Source: Bacillota bacterium (GTDB lineage Bacteria > Bacillota > Clostridia > Acetivibrionales > DSM-1351). From it: a stretch of 64,000 bases of DNA. Positions 24,280-34,511 of the stretch are shown here, piece after piece; the stretch's first letter is position 1, and every line of letters begins with the position of its first letter. Location: the NCBI GenBank assembly GCA_023412275.1, contig JAEYNY010000021.1:22125-86124 (forward strand). Direction: 5' to 3'. The position numbers and the translations under genes were made by a program. The notes under the pieces are model-generated. The model was not told the DNA's origin, searched no databases, and saw only the letters and a list, made by a program, of their open reading frames with translations.

Positions 24280-26323
24280 GCACTTTTACATCAAAGGGAG
24301 CAAGTTCCAGAATTCCCTGTCGCTCTTCCCCGGTAAACATATCTGTGTAAATCCCGGCAAGGCATACCTCTTCATTTTTTGCATTGAAATTCATTATAAA
24401 TATGTAACGGTTTTGTCCATCAGTACGTTGTTGGGCCGTCACGCCGCATGGTAACTCCACGTCCATTGTACGTGAAATTGATAATTTATCGGCAAGGGCA
24501 TTGTAAAAATCATCAAGGAAATCTTCTCCTGTGCGTGCGGCAATGTAGTAGGCATCTCCATTTCCAAAACTGTTAACCGTAAGAGCCGGACGACCTGCAT
24601 AAAAATCGTCTCCATACACAGCCAGAACCTGTGCAGATTCTGCATGAATCAAATCACAGAAATCCTTCACTCCATAAGAGCTGGAAAGGCCCAGAGAGTT
24701 TTCACTCAGTAAAAGACTGTTGTTTTCATCGGAGTGCAAAGTATCTATTTCCTCGCTCCAAATACCTGTGACTTCACGCAGGGGCCCCGGAAATCCTCCT
24801 AAATGACAAAGGTCATTCTCATTTACAATTCCGCTCCAGTAGGTGGTAACAAAGGTTCCTCCCTCCCTGACAAAAGCCTCTATACGTTCTCCTACACCGG
24901 GATGGGTCATATAGAGCATAGGTGCAATAACAAGCTTGTACTGTGAGAAATCTTCTCTGGCACCTATAATGTCTACGGGCACTCTTTGCTTCCAGAAGGC
25001 AGTATAATGTGAGATACAGGTTTCCTCATACTGAATCCTTTCACGGGCAAGAGCCTGTGCTTCCTCTATGGCCCAACGGTTTTCCCAATCGTATATTATT
25101 GCAACCTGCGGATGAACCGTCGTTCCCACAACTTCGTCCAGTTTTTCAAGTGTTTGCCCCAACTGTGAAACATCCCTGAAAACACGGGTGTTCTCATGAC
25201 CTACATGATCTACCACCGCACCATGGAATTTTTCAAAACTCCCCCGTGATTTTCGCCACTGGAAGTACTGAACTGTATCACTTCCATGAGCCACTGCCTG
25301 CAATGACGATAGCATATGCATACCCGGCTGTTTCAGCTTGTTTACCTTCTGCCAGTTAACAGTACTTGGTGTACTTTCCATCATCATAAATGGTTTACCC
25401 TGTTTGAGAGACCTGTTAAGGTCATGGACAAAGGAGGTTCGAACACCAATTTTCCAGTCTGGCTGCTCTGTAGTATGCCATGTGGGATAATTATCCCAGG
25501 AAACCACATCAAGCTCTTTTGCAAGCTCCCTGTATTCAATTCCCGGAAAGGTTCCCATCATATTTGTAGTAACAGGAATGTCCGGTGTTAATTTCCGTAA
25601 GGATTTTATTTCATTTTTAAAAAAGTTAATTGTTTGGTGTGAGACAAACCTTTTCCAATCCAGAATAAGACCATGAGTCTCATGTTCTCCCCGTGGAGAT
25701 GGGGACTCAATTTGCGACCAATCTGTATACCGGTGTGCCCAGAATCCCGTCCACCACTCATGGTTTAGCATTTCAAGGTCATTGTCATACTTCTTTCGAA
25801 GAAAACTGCGAAATGCTTCCTGACAAAGAGGACAATGACATTCCCCGCTGTATTCATTTGAGATATGCCATAAAATCAGTGCTGGATGCTTTCCATAACG
25901 TTCTGCCAACATGCGATTAATTTGGCTCACCTTTTTACGGTAAATTGGAGAGGTAAAACAATGATTGTGACGTCCCCCATGTAAATCCTTTAGCCTGTCG
26001 GCCTGGGTACGCAATATTTCAGGGTATTTTTGAGACATCCAGTTTGGTTTTGCACCACTGGGAGTAGCCAGAATAGCAGCCATTCCGTTTTGGGCGAGTC
26101 TATCCATAATTTTGTCCAACCAACTAAAATTATACTTGCCCTCTTCCGGCTCCAATGCCATCCACGAAAAAATTCCCACTGTCATAGCATTACAGTGGGC
26201 AAGCTTCATAAGACGAAAATCTTCATCTATTATCTTTGGAGTCTCCAACCACTGCTCCGGGTTGTAATCTCCACCATGGAGGATATGAGAAAACTTGTTG
26301 CTAATAGGATTATATTTGTCCAT
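24260..26323 (-). CDS. Beta-galactosidase, glycoside hydrolase family 42
   Basis: 687 residues, typical GH42 length, no signal peptide, so cytoplasmic. The TIM barrel begins with GGDYNPEQW. The acid/base Glu is in WHISNEYSG and the nucleophile Glu in FMMMESTPS. The Cys cluster ECHCPLC, with an earlier Cys, is the zinc site of several GH42 enzymes. The gene starts 2 bp after the YesN-type regulator stop and closes a five-gene operon. In context it should remove galactose from imported xyloglucan oligosaccharides. The last five residues and stop are contributed by repeat copy 3, so the natural C-terminus may have been replaced. Confidence 0.93.
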   Translation of the reverse strand: MDKYNPISNKFSHILHGGDYNPEQWLETPKIIDEDFRLMKLAHCNAMTVGIFSWMALEPEEGKYNFSWLDKIMDRLAQNGMAAILATPSGAKPNWMSQKYPEILRTQADRLKDLHGGRHNHCFTSPIYRKKVSQINRMLAERYGKHPALILWHISNEYSGECHCPLCQEAFRSFLRKKYDNDLEMLNHEWWTGFWAHRYTDWSQIESPSPRGEHETHGLILDWKRFVSHQTINFFKNEIKSLRKLTPDIPVTTNMMGTFPGIEYRELAKELDVVSWDNYPTWHTTEQPDWKIGVRTSFVHDLNRSLKQGKPFMMMESTPSTVNWQKVNKLKQPGMHMLSSLQAVAHGSDTVQYFQWRKSRGSFEKFHGAVVDHVGHENTRVFRDVSQLGQTLEKLDEVVGTTVHPQVAIIYDWENRWAIEEAQALARERIQYEETCISHYTAFWKQRVPVDIIGAREDFSQYKLVIAPMLYMTHPGVGERIEAFVREGGTFVTTYWSGIVNENDLCHLGGFPGPLREVTGIWSEEIDTLHSDENNSLLLSENSLGLSSSYGVKDFCDLIHAESAQVLAVYGDDFYAGRPALTVNSFGNGDAYYIAARTGEDFLDDFYNALADKLSISRTMDVELPCGVTAQQRTDGQNRYIFIMNFNAKNEEVCLAGIYTDMFTGEERQGILELAPFDVKVLKQKVF

Positions 26324-26325
26324 CC

Positions 26326-27855
26326 TTAACGCTCCTTTTCAATGCATGTAGTCAGGTTAGGCATTTCTCCCCAATAGTCTCTTGGTTTTCGACCCACATA
26401 ATATTTAAACTTCCTGTAAAAATAGTCTATATTTTTGTACCCTACCATATTAGAAATTTCATAAACCTTGTACTTCCCTTCCGCAAGCATCTCTTTTGCC
26501 TTGCGAATTCGTACATGATCAAGATAGGAATTAAAGCTCTCCCCTGTTCCGCTTCTGAAAATTCTTCCAAGATAAGAGCTGTTATAGCAAAAAATCTTAG
26601 CAAGGGATTCCAGCTTCAAGTCTTTGGAATAATTGGCTTCTATATACATACAAAGTCTCTTTACTATATTGTCCCGTGAGTTATTTCCTATCTGCTTCAT
26701 AAAGCATAAAAATTCACTTAATATATAATCTGTAATTTCATGTAAACTCTGTTTTCTATATATTTCATGAATTATTCGTCCATCATCAGGAATTATTAGA
26801 TTGTGGTAGTTCTGAGACAGCATATCCCGAACTCTTATAAAAATATTGGAAAGTACTCCCGCAAACCGGTCAGGGTGCAGATTGAGTCTGTGGTATTCCG
26901 ACTCGAAGCTCTGCATTTTCTTTTGCAGCAATTCCTCCTGCCCTATTTCAATATAATCGTAAAAAGCCTCAATATACTCCTTTATGTCAATAGAATCAAG
27001 GTTAACTCCGTTTGAAAAATCCTCATATACATCATCCCATAACACAAGGTTCCCTGATTGCTGGTAATAGAAACTGTGTTGTTGTATCTTTTTTGCATCT
27101 GCATATGAAAGGTGTACTTCATCAGCCCTACTGCATAATCTTCCTATTGAAACAAATAAGTCAGGCATCTTACGAAATATATCCCTAATATACACTAAGA
27201 AGCGTGTAATACCCCCTCCTTGCAGCAGAACTACCCATAAATCGTCGATACAGATACACCGCATCTCTTTTTCATACTCAAAAAAAGTAGGAATTTCTAC
27301 ATCAGACTGTGCTGCTTTTATGACAGCAACACGGTAAACGTTATCATATAGCTTAAGCTCATTAAGGGTTGCTGAGTCTGCACTGAGCTTACCGCAAATA
27401 AGGTCTGTAAGCTGTTTTTCATAAATAAGTTTCATGCTGGATTGAATACTTTTAAGCTTGTCTTTTTCGGCTTGAATGGTTTTGCGTACCTTAACAATGG
27501 CTTCCTGCAAGTCATCTTCCTCTATAGGTTTAAGCTGAAATGAGGAAACACCTGATTTAATGGCACTGCGGGCATATTCAAAATCGGAATAACCCGTTAG
27601 AATAATAACCTTGCCATCAAATCCCCCTTCTCTTGCCTTTTCAAGCATCTCAGTTCCATACAATCCCGGCATCTTGATATCGGTAATACATAGGTCCGGG
27701 TTAAGCTCAAGCAACATTCGAAGGCCTTCATGACCGTCCGCTGCTTCGCCGGCTATCTCGTAACCAAGGCTGTCCCAATCAATGATAGCCTTTAATCCAG
27801 CCCTCATCGCCGGCTCATCGTCAATGATTAAAACCTTGAGCATTTGGCTTACCAT
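26326..27855 (-). CDS. Response regulator with AraC-type DNA-binding domain (YesN-like)
   Basis: About 509 residues. The receiver domain starts LKVLIIDDEPAMRAG, with the phospho-Asp in CITDIKMPG and the conserved Lys in QLKPIEEDD. A long middle region of unknown fold follows, then two AraC helix-turn-helix motifs at the C-terminus (LESLAKIFCYNSSYLGRIFR and VYEISNMVGYKNIDYFYRKF). ATG 27855 is chosen because AGGA lies 5 nt upstream; a longer frame lacks a site. It overlaps the kinase gene by 7 bp. It probably activates both arms of the glycan locus; the large inverted repeat at 34351-34418 is a candidate target. Confidence 0.92.
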   Translation of the reverse strand: MVSQMLKVLIIDDEPAMRAGLKAIIDWDSLGYEIAGEAADGHEGLRMLLELNPDLCITDIKMPGLYGTEMLEKAREGGFDGKVIILTGYSDFEYARSAIKSGVSSFQLKPIEEDDLQEAIVKVRKTIQAEKDKLKSIQSSMKLIYEKQLTDLICGKLSADSATLNELKLYDNVYRVAVIKAAQSDVEIPTFFEYEKEMRCICIDDLWVVLLQGGGITRFLVYIRDIFRKMPDLFVSIGRLCSRADEVHLSYADAKKIQQHSFYYQQSGNLVLWDDVYEDFSNGVNLDSIDIKEYIEAFYDYIEIGQEELLQKKMQSFESEYHRLNLHPDRFAGVLSNIFIRVRDMLSQNYHNLIIPDDGRIIHEIYRKQSLHEITDYILSEFLCFMKQIGNNSRDNIVKRLCMYIEANYSKDLKLESLAKIFCYNSSYLGRIFRSGTGESFNSYLDHVRIRKAKEMLAEGKYKVYEISNMVGYKNIDYFYRKFKYYVGRKPRDYWGEMPNLTTCIEKER

Positions 27856-29669
27856 TCCTTTCCTAAGATATTTTGGTTTCTTACAGGCTGTTCCGGAAAA
27901 GAAATCCATACAGTTGTTCCTGTTCCGGGACTACTGTCTACCTTGATTCCATAGGATTCACCGTAATAAAGCTTTATACGCTGATTAACATTTGAAAGCC
28001 CAATGCTTTTACCTGTCTTTCCCCCTGCTTCTTTAATCTTACGGTGAACCTCCTCCAGCTTTTCAATTTCCATCCCAAGGCCATTATCTTTTACAGTCAC
28101 CAGTACATTTTCATCCTGCCTGTTAACGATAATGTCAATCTTTCCACTTCCCTCTTTTTGTTCCAGTCCGTGTACAAAAGCGTTTTCAACAATAGGCTGT
28201 ATCAACAGAGGCAGTACCTTGAGAATTTTCTCATCAATGCCGTCCTGAACATCAATGGTATAATCTACCCGGTCAGCAAAACGGAACTTCTGAATTTCCA
28301 AATAATTACGCACAAAATCCAGCTCACTCTTCAACGGTTGAGGATTGTCATCAAGTTCTAACAGACTACGCATGGATTTTCCCAAAAGCTTTATTACAGT
28401 AGCAATTTCACGTTGTCCGCAGACATAAGCCTTCATCCGTATACTTTCAAGAGTATTAAACAAAAAATGAGGATTAATCTGGCTTGCCAGCATCTTGAAC
28501 TGTGCCTCATTCTGTTTTGTCAGAAGCTGTTGCTGCTGAAGCTTGTGTTCATAATTTTCCTGTAAAAGCTTTTTCATATCACCAATCATTTTAATCAGGT
28601 CTGTGTACAGTTCGGCAATCTCGTCGCTGCCACTGATATCTGGTGGAATATCCAGATCCCCGGAGGCCGCCCTGTGAATCTGAGTTCTTATAAATAAGAT
28701 ACGTTCTGAAAAGCTTCCGGTAAATAACACCATAAGCAGTACAGGTATTACGAGACTTATGAGTGCGATAGCAATTCCTGTTATGTATGTAGCAAACACC
28801 TGACGAGTAATGTCACTGGTTGGCGTTATATTAATAATCTGTATGGTACTGCGGGTTTTCTGAGGAAGAAAGGAGTCACAGACAATAAATACTTTCCGGC
28901 TTTCATAGGTTACATCCTTTAGAATCTGCTCTCTGTCACCCGAAAAGGCAGTCAACCCCTTTATATCAATTTTTGTACCCAACTTTTCACGGTCATCTGC
29001 CAGCACAATACGGTCATTATCTACGGTCATAAGCATGGTTGTTCTTTCGTTCTGAATAACAGAGGTCAGATAACTGTAGCTTACTCTCATTACCATAACC
29101 GCATAATTCCCGTTATCGTCTATGCGAATACGACGTACCAACGCAAGGTAATAGGAGTTGTTATCCTTATTATAAAAGCACTGCCATATCATATTGCCAC
29201 CGCTTCTAACCGCAGCCTTGTACCAAGCCTCTTTTCTTATGGTATCAGTGGTTTTAACAAAAAAACCATTCTCACATATGGTACTATTATCTACGTACAG
29301 GGTAATAGCCTCTATTTGGCTATAGTACTGCGTATATTCCTTAAGTGATGGGTAATTTTTGCAAGCATCAATAGACTCTAAAAAACTGCCGTACTTAGTT
29401 GAAATAAGTGTTTTGAGCTGTTTATCAAAATAGATTTTGTCAGATATGTTAGTCATAAGATATAACAGCTCGTTGACGCGATCCCGAACCCGAACGGTAT
29501 CTGTTTTGGCTTCGTTAACCATTCGTGAGTAAACAAGATTTGACATGCTGTAGGTCATATACAAGCTCACGAAAAATACCGGCACCAGCACGGAGATTAT
29601 GTAGATACCGATCATTTTTTTGCGTATCCGAATATTGTTCCAACCTTCTTTCAAACGCTTGATGAACAC
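27849..29669 (-). CDS. Sensor histidine kinase (YesM/LytS-type)
   Basis: 606 residues. A first helix near residues 19-40 and a second near 290-315 flank an extracellular sensor of about 250 residues. A HAMP linker leads to the His_kinase domain with phospho-His in QINPHFLFNTLE, then a HATPase with NAFVHGLEQ and DNGLGM. This is the partner of the AraC-type regulator that overlaps its end. Such pairs sit beside CUT1 sugar transporters and sense extracellular oligosaccharides, often with the binding protein. It lies mid-operon, 97 bp after the GH3 gene. Confidence 0.92.
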   Translation of the reverse strand: MFIKRLKEGWNNIRIRKKMIGIYIISVLVPVFFVSLYMTYSMSNLVYSRMVNEAKTDTVRVRDRVNELLYLMTNISDKIYFDKQLKTLISTKYGSFLESIDACKNYPSLKEYTQYYSQIEAITLYVDNSTICENGFFVKTTDTIRKEAWYKAAVRSGGNMIWQCFYNKDNNSYYLALVRRIRIDDNGNYAVMVMRVSYSYLTSVIQNERTTMLMTVDNDRIVLADDREKLGTKIDIKGLTAFSGDREQILKDVTYESRKVFIVCDSFLPQKTRSTIQIINITPTSDITRQVFATYITGIAIALISLVIPVLLMVLFTGSFSERILFIRTQIHRAASGDLDIPPDISGSDEIAELYTDLIKMIGDMKKLLQENYEHKLQQQQLLTKQNEAQFKMLASQINPHFLFNTLESIRMKAYVCGQREIATVIKLLGKSMRSLLELDDNPQPLKSELDFVRNYLEIQKFRFADRVDYTIDVQDGIDEKILKVLPLLIQPIVENAFVHGLEQKEGSGKIDIIVNRQDENVLVTVKDNGLGMEIEKLEEVHRKIKEAGGKTGKSIGLSNVNQRIKLYYGESYGIKVDSSPGTGTTVWISFPEQPVRNQNILGKEW

Positions 29670-29766
29670 GATATTTATTCCACCCTCGCCGAAACTGATA
29701 TTTTCTTATATTATAGGTTTATTATAACAATATTGTAAACCACATACAAACCTATTTCTATACATA

Positions 29767-31902
29767 TCAGAGTGTAAGAGTCATAGCTATGGGAAGATCA
29801 CGGGATGAAGTACCAATATATATGGTATAGTCCCCCGAAACAAGAACCCATCCTGTATTAGTGCTGAATTCCGAGAAAGTTCGTTCATCAAGTTTAAATG
29901 TAATGGTTTTGGTTTCACCGGGATTAAGGTAAATCTTATCAAAACCTTTCAGAATACGTATAGGAGAGCCGGCATTTTTGGGTGGCTCCACATATAACTG
30001 AACTGACTGTGCTCCTGACCTATTCCCGGTATTTGATATATCAACACTTATTTCATACTCTTTACAGATTCCGGGAATCTGTCTTAATGCGGCCTTCGCC
30101 AATGAAAACGTCGTATAGGACAAACCATGCCCAAATGGAAAAAGCGGAGGCACATTGTACGTATCGTGATAACGGTATCCTACAAAGAGGCCTTCTGTGT
30201 AATGAACCTTTTGGTCTCCCGGATATTCACCCAGTACCTTAACTCCTGTATCCTCCTCTTTTAGAGGAATTGTGAAAGGGAGATGTCCGCTTGGATTATA
30301 ATCCCCGAATAAAACTTCCGCCAATGCCGTTCCACTGTGCATGCCTGAAAAAAACCCCTGCATAACTGTAGGTGCATTGTTTATCCATTGGCTCATATCA
30401 ACTGGAGAGCCACTTATAATGACTACAACTGTGTTTGGGTTTGCTGCAAGAACTCTTTCCAGAAGTTTATCCTGTTCGTACGGCAAAGTCATATCCGGCC
30501 TGTCACGACCTTCCGATTCCTGTTCGTGCCCTGTACCACCAATGAAAATAACCGCATCGGCAGTCTGTGCCGCCTGAATTGCCTCATTCTCAAGGCGTAT
30601 TTTAACATTTCTATATTCCTCTTGGGCAGCTCTGGCCTTTTCCTCTATCTCAGCACGGGTTTTCTCATCAGCATTAGAAGGTATGTGAAATTCATGCTTA
30701 GAAAAGGTCTCATCCAGGCAACCCGGATAAAACGATACTTTTGCTCCCCCTGCCAATCTCATAACTATGCCGGATAGCGGTGTAACCTCATATAGTGCCT
30801 TGACTGCCGCACTATCTCCCCCGCTAGAATGTTTTTTATCTGCATTATTGCCAATAACGGCAACCTTTTTAATTTTGTCTGCATTAAGAGGCAGCACTCC
30901 TCTGTCATTTTTTAAAAGAACAAAGCTCTCCTTGGCTGCTTCAAGCACTGTCTGTTGGTGCTGAGGCAAATTGAAACCTCCTCGTTTTCGGTCTTCTGAG
31001 AACATTTTCAGTCTGAACATCAATTTTAGTATTCGTCGCACCTTTTCATTAAGTGTACTTTCAGAGACGTTTCCGTTTTTAACAGCATTTATAAGTGGTT
31101 TTGCAAAAAAGTAGTCATCAAAATCAGTGGTTACGTTCATTTCAATATCAAGTCCGGCTTCTGCAGGTGCTTCTGTATCGTGTACTGCCCCCCAATCAGA
31201 AACTACAACACCGTCAAACTCCCATTCCTTACGGAGAATTTTCGTAATCAACTCAGGGCTGTGACTGCAAAATGTACCATTAAGTCTGTTATATGCAGTC
31301 ATTACTGTAAGAACCCCTGACTTTACTGCTGCTTCAAATGCAGGAAAGTACAGCTCCCGAAGTGTACGTTCATCCACCTCAGCACTGACAGCAAGACGTT
31401 CTATCTCCTGATTATTAGCAGCAAAATGCTTTACGCAGGCTGCCACATCAAAGCGCTGAACACCTTTTATATAGGCTGATGCAAGTTCTGCTGTCAGAAC
31501 CGGGTCTTCACTGAAGTATTCATAATTCCTTCCGCATAAAGGTGTACGGATAATATTCACACCCGGTGCAAGGATAACGTCCTTACCTCGGCCCCGTGCT
31601 TCGCATCCCAGTACTTCTCCTACCTTCTCGGAAAGAGTTTTGTTAAAGGTTGCAGCAAGGGACGTGCAAGAAGGCAGATATGTTACAAAATCTGCATTGC
31701 CTCCTACCGTTTCCCACCCATTATCAGCAAACTCATTGCGTACACCCATAGGACCGTCGGAAAACACAAGGGAAGGAATCCCCAGTCTCGGTACTCCTCC
31801 TGTGCGGAACAAACCATTTCCGTGACACATGCCCGCCTTTTCCTCTAAAGTCATCATGGACACTAGTTCTTCTACTTTTTCATTTATTTCGTTTAATTGC
31901 AT
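29767..31902 (-). CDS. Beta-glucosidase, glycoside hydrolase family 3
   Basis: About 711 residues, without signal peptide. The order is GH3 N domain, GH3 C domain, then a C-terminal fibronectin-III-like domain from about residue 620. The nucleophile Asp is in GVVVSDWGAVHD, and KHFAANNQE is the conserved Lys-His loop. GGAG is 8 nt before ATG 31902, preferred to GTG 31911. It follows the GH31 gene by 39 bp. It should release glucose from the backbone of de-xylosylated oligosaccharides or cellobiose in the cytoplasm. Confidence 0.92.
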   Translation of the reverse strand: MQLNEINEKVEELVSMMTLEEKAGMCHGNGLFRTGGVPRLGIPSLVFSDGPMGVRNEFADNGWETVGGNADFVTYLPSCTSLAATFNKTLSEKVGEVLGCEARGRGKDVILAPGVNIIRTPLCGRNYEYFSEDPVLTAELASAYIKGVQRFDVAACVKHFAANNQEIERLAVSAEVDERTLRELYFPAFEAAVKSGVLTVMTAYNRLNGTFCSHSPELITKILRKEWEFDGVVVSDWGAVHDTEAPAEAGLDIEMNVTTDFDDYFFAKPLINAVKNGNVSESTLNEKVRRILKLMFRLKMFSEDRKRGGFNLPQHQQTVLEAAKESFVLLKNDRGVLPLNADKIKKVAVIGNNADKKHSSGGDSAAVKALYEVTPLSGIVMRLAGGAKVSFYPGCLDETFSKHEFHIPSNADEKTRAEIEEKARAAQEEYRNVKIRLENEAIQAAQTADAVIFIGGTGHEQESEGRDRPDMTLPYEQDKLLERVLAANPNTVVVIISGSPVDMSQWINNAPTVMQGFFSGMHSGTALAEVLFGDYNPSGHLPFTIPLKEEDTGVKVLGEYPGDQKVHYTEGLFVGYRYHDTYNVPPLFPFGHGLSYTTFSLAKAALRQIPGICKEYEISVDISNTGNRSGAQSVQLYVEPPKNAGSPIRILKGFDKIYLNPGETKTITFKLDERTFSEFSTNTGWVLVSGDYTIYIGTSSRDLPIAMTLTL

Positions 31903-31941
31903 TATATTCACTCCAAAATTGTAATTTATTTAGCATAGTTT

Positions 31942-34254
31942 CTACAGAATTTCAAATGTATATGTGCCACAAAAAGCATTTGGTATAAATATTTCCCCGT
32001 CCTGTTTACTTACAACGGTTCCTCCTATACACCCATCTACTTTTATACCACACAATTTTATACTCCACGGCTTTCCTTCTCCCTCTGCTATTACAGTGAT
32101 TTCACTGCCTTTGCGAGATGCCGTGACATTAAGCGCTTCTTTTCCATCCTTCCGGTATACAGAAGTATTTGCATATTCACCATCGCAAAGAGGCGTCAGC
32201 AGCAAGCTAACATCCTGTGCATATTCATAGACCGTTTCTTCTTCGCTGAAGCCCATAGCCAGAAGGCTGCCGGGACGGACATACAAGGGCAGACTCATGT
32301 AATTGTGCTTTTCCCTGCGATAACTGCCACCTGTAACAATTTCACCTGTCAGAAGGTTATACCACTCTCCCTTAGGCAAATAATAGTCCACCAGTCCTGA
32401 AGCCGTAAATACAGGTGCTACCAACAGAGAATCCCCCAACATATATTGACGATCAAGAGTAGTACACGCAGGGTCATCCTGAAATTCAAGAAACATCCCA
32501 CGGACTGAGGGCAGCCCCTGCTGTGAAGCCTGAACCGCAGTTTTGTATATATATGGCATTAAACGGCATTTTAAATTTGCAAAGAACCGCAGTACATCCA
32601 CTGCTTCTTCGTCATATAGCCATGGAACACGATAACTGGTACTTCCATGAAGACGGGAATGAGATGACAGCATACCAAAGGCCAACCACCTTTTATAAAC
32701 ATCAGCTGTAGCAGTTTGCTCGAAGCCTCCAATGTCATGGCTCCAGAAACCAAATCCGCACAATCCTAATGACAGACCACCTCGTAAACTTTCAGCCATT
32801 GAGGAAAAATCAGCAGTACAATCTCCTCCCCAGTGAACAGGGAACTTCTGACTACCTGTTGTAGCCGACCGTGCAAACACTACCGCCTCATTCCCCGATG
32901 ATTTCAAAGTATCAAAAACTGTCTTGTTATAAAGGTAAGTGTAAAAGTTATGCATCTTCTTAGGGTCTGAACCGTCGTAATATACAACATCCCTTGTCGG
33001 AATGCGTTCTCCGAAATCAGTTTTAAAACAGTCTACCCCCATATCCACAAGGTTAAGTAGCTTTTGAGAAAACCACTTACACGCCTCTGGATTTGTAAAA
33101 TCAACTATAGCCATTCCCGGCTGCCACATATCCCATTGCCAAACACTGCCGTCCTTTTTGTGTATGAAATAGCCCTTTTCCATTCCTTCATTAAACAGAG
33201 CAGACTCCTGTGAGACATATGAATTAATCCAGACACAGATATGCAGACCCTTTTCCTTTAGATTGAATAACATCTTTTTGGGATCAGGAAAAACGGCTTT
33301 GTCCCAAATAAAATCACACCAGTTGAACTCTTTCATCCAAAAGCAATCAAAGTGGAATACGGATAATGGAATACGTCGCTGACTCATTCCATTAATAAAG
33401 CTTGTGACGGTTTCTTCATCGTAGTCAGTTGTAAACGAAGTGGAAAGCCATAGACCGAATGACCACGGTGGAGGCATAGAAGGACGTCCAGTAAGCGCAG
33501 TATAGTTTGAAATTACTTCCTTACAGTCTAAACCTCCAATTACAAAATAGTCCAAGGATTCGCCTTCAACGGAAAATTGTGAACGTGACACTACTTCACT
33601 ACAGATTTCGAATGAGACAAGACCCGGATCATTTACCAAAATGCTATATCCTCGGTTTGTTATGTAGAATGGGATATTTTTGTAAGATTGCTCGGTACAA
33701 GTACCTCCGTCCTGATTCCAAATATCAACTGTCTGTCCGTTTTTAACAAATGGTGTAAATCTTTCACCCAAACCATATACACACTCTCCCACATCCAGAT
33801 CAAGCTGTTCTCTCATATAGGTTTGGCCGCTTTCATGCTTTATGTATGCAAGGTGTCGAAAGCCACTTCCGGTAAGACGTTCACCACCGCGATAATATTC
33901 TATTATAAAGCTGTTTTTATCAACACGAGCCTTAATACTTCCACTTTCAAACCACACTGCATCATCTTCTTCAATGATTATTGGAGAGCTTCCAGGAGAA
34001 TTAAGTTCAAAACAAGGTCCAGCTTTTTTTACTCCTTTATAATGGTATACTTCTACGTGAATTATGTCAGGTGCCGGGGAACTCAACTCAATAGTCAGTG
34101 CAGGGCCACCTAAAGTATCTCCTCTGTGATTAATCTGGTTACATGGCGCAAAAATGCGTAATCTGTCTCCGCAGTTCTCAATACGGTATGCCTTGGACGG
34201 GTAATGCAGAGAATATCCTTCCTTGCTCATCCAATATCCATTAAGAAATTTCAT
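31942..34254 (-). CDS. Alpha-xylosidase, glycoside hydrolase family 31 (YicI-like)
   Basis: 770 residues, no signal peptide. The nucleophile Asp is in CFKTDFGERIP and the acid/base Asp in HWGGDCTADF. FHFDCFWMKEFNWCDF, with its aromatic and Cys-rich -1 subsite, is characteristic of alpha-xylosidases rather than alpha-glucosidases. It is the first gene of the minus-strand operon. With GH42, GH3 and GH95 it gives the full set needed to strip xyloglucan oligosaccharides, the alpha-1,6-xylose being its share. Confidence 0.93.
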   Translation of the reverse strand: MKFLNGYWMSKEGYSLHYPSKAYRIENCGDRLRIFAPCNQINHRGDTLGGPALTIELSSPAPDIIHVEVYHYKGVKKAGPCFELNSPGSSPIIIEEDDAVWFESGSIKARVDKNSFIIEYYRGGERLTGSGFRHLAYIKHESGQTYMREQLDLDVGECVYGLGERFTPFVKNGQTVDIWNQDGGTCTEQSYKNIPFYITNRGYSILVNDPGLVSFEICSEVVSRSQFSVEGESLDYFVIGGLDCKEVISNYTALTGRPSMPPPWSFGLWLSTSFTTDYDEETVTSFINGMSQRRIPLSVFHFDCFWMKEFNWCDFIWDKAVFPDPKKMLFNLKEKGLHICVWINSYVSQESALFNEGMEKGYFIHKKDGSVWQWDMWQPGMAIVDFTNPEACKWFSQKLLNLVDMGVDCFKTDFGERIPTRDVVYYDGSDPKKMHNFYTYLYNKTVFDTLKSSGNEAVVFARSATTGSQKFPVHWGGDCTADFSSMAESLRGGLSLGLCGFGFWSHDIGGFEQTATADVYKRWLAFGMLSSHSRLHGSTSYRVPWLYDEEAVDVLRFFANLKCRLMPYIYKTAVQASQQGLPSVRGMFLEFQDDPACTTLDRQYMLGDSLLVAPVFTASGLVDYYLPKGEWYNLLTGEIVTGGSYRREKHNYMSLPLYVRPGSLLAMGFSEEETVYEYAQDVSLLLTPLCDGEYANTSVYRKDGKEALNVTASRKGSEITVIAEGEGKPWSIKLCGIKVDGCIGGTVVSKQDGEIFIPNAFCGTYTFEIL

Positions 34255-34350
34255 GGTATAAAGACCTCCTGAATTTATCCGGCTGTTTTATTTTTCTTAT
34301 TCTCAATTATACAGTCTCATGTGTATATTTAAAACGTAAAAAATCACATT

Positions 34351-34418
34351 AAAAACACTGTAATAATTATAGAACTTTTATAAAAAGTTTAGTGACCTAT
34401 AAATTTTACAGTGTTTTT
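34351..34418. promoter_or_regulatory. Large inverted repeat between the divergent glycan operons
   Basis: AAAAACACTGTAA (34351-34363) and its perfect complement (34406-34418) flank an inner perfect palindrome AACTTTT-ATA-AAAAGTT (34373-34389). A minus-strand -10 TATAAT (34366-34371) lies inside it, and the right arm runs into a plus-strand TTGACT. It is well placed to control both operons, for example as the YesN-type binding site. Confidence 0.6.
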
Positions 34419-34511
34419 GACTATTTTTTTAGGATATACAAATTTTAATGGGCAATATACAATATTTTTGTAAATAATTACTAAACCCAAAAACATTTGG
34501 AGGGAAGCTTA

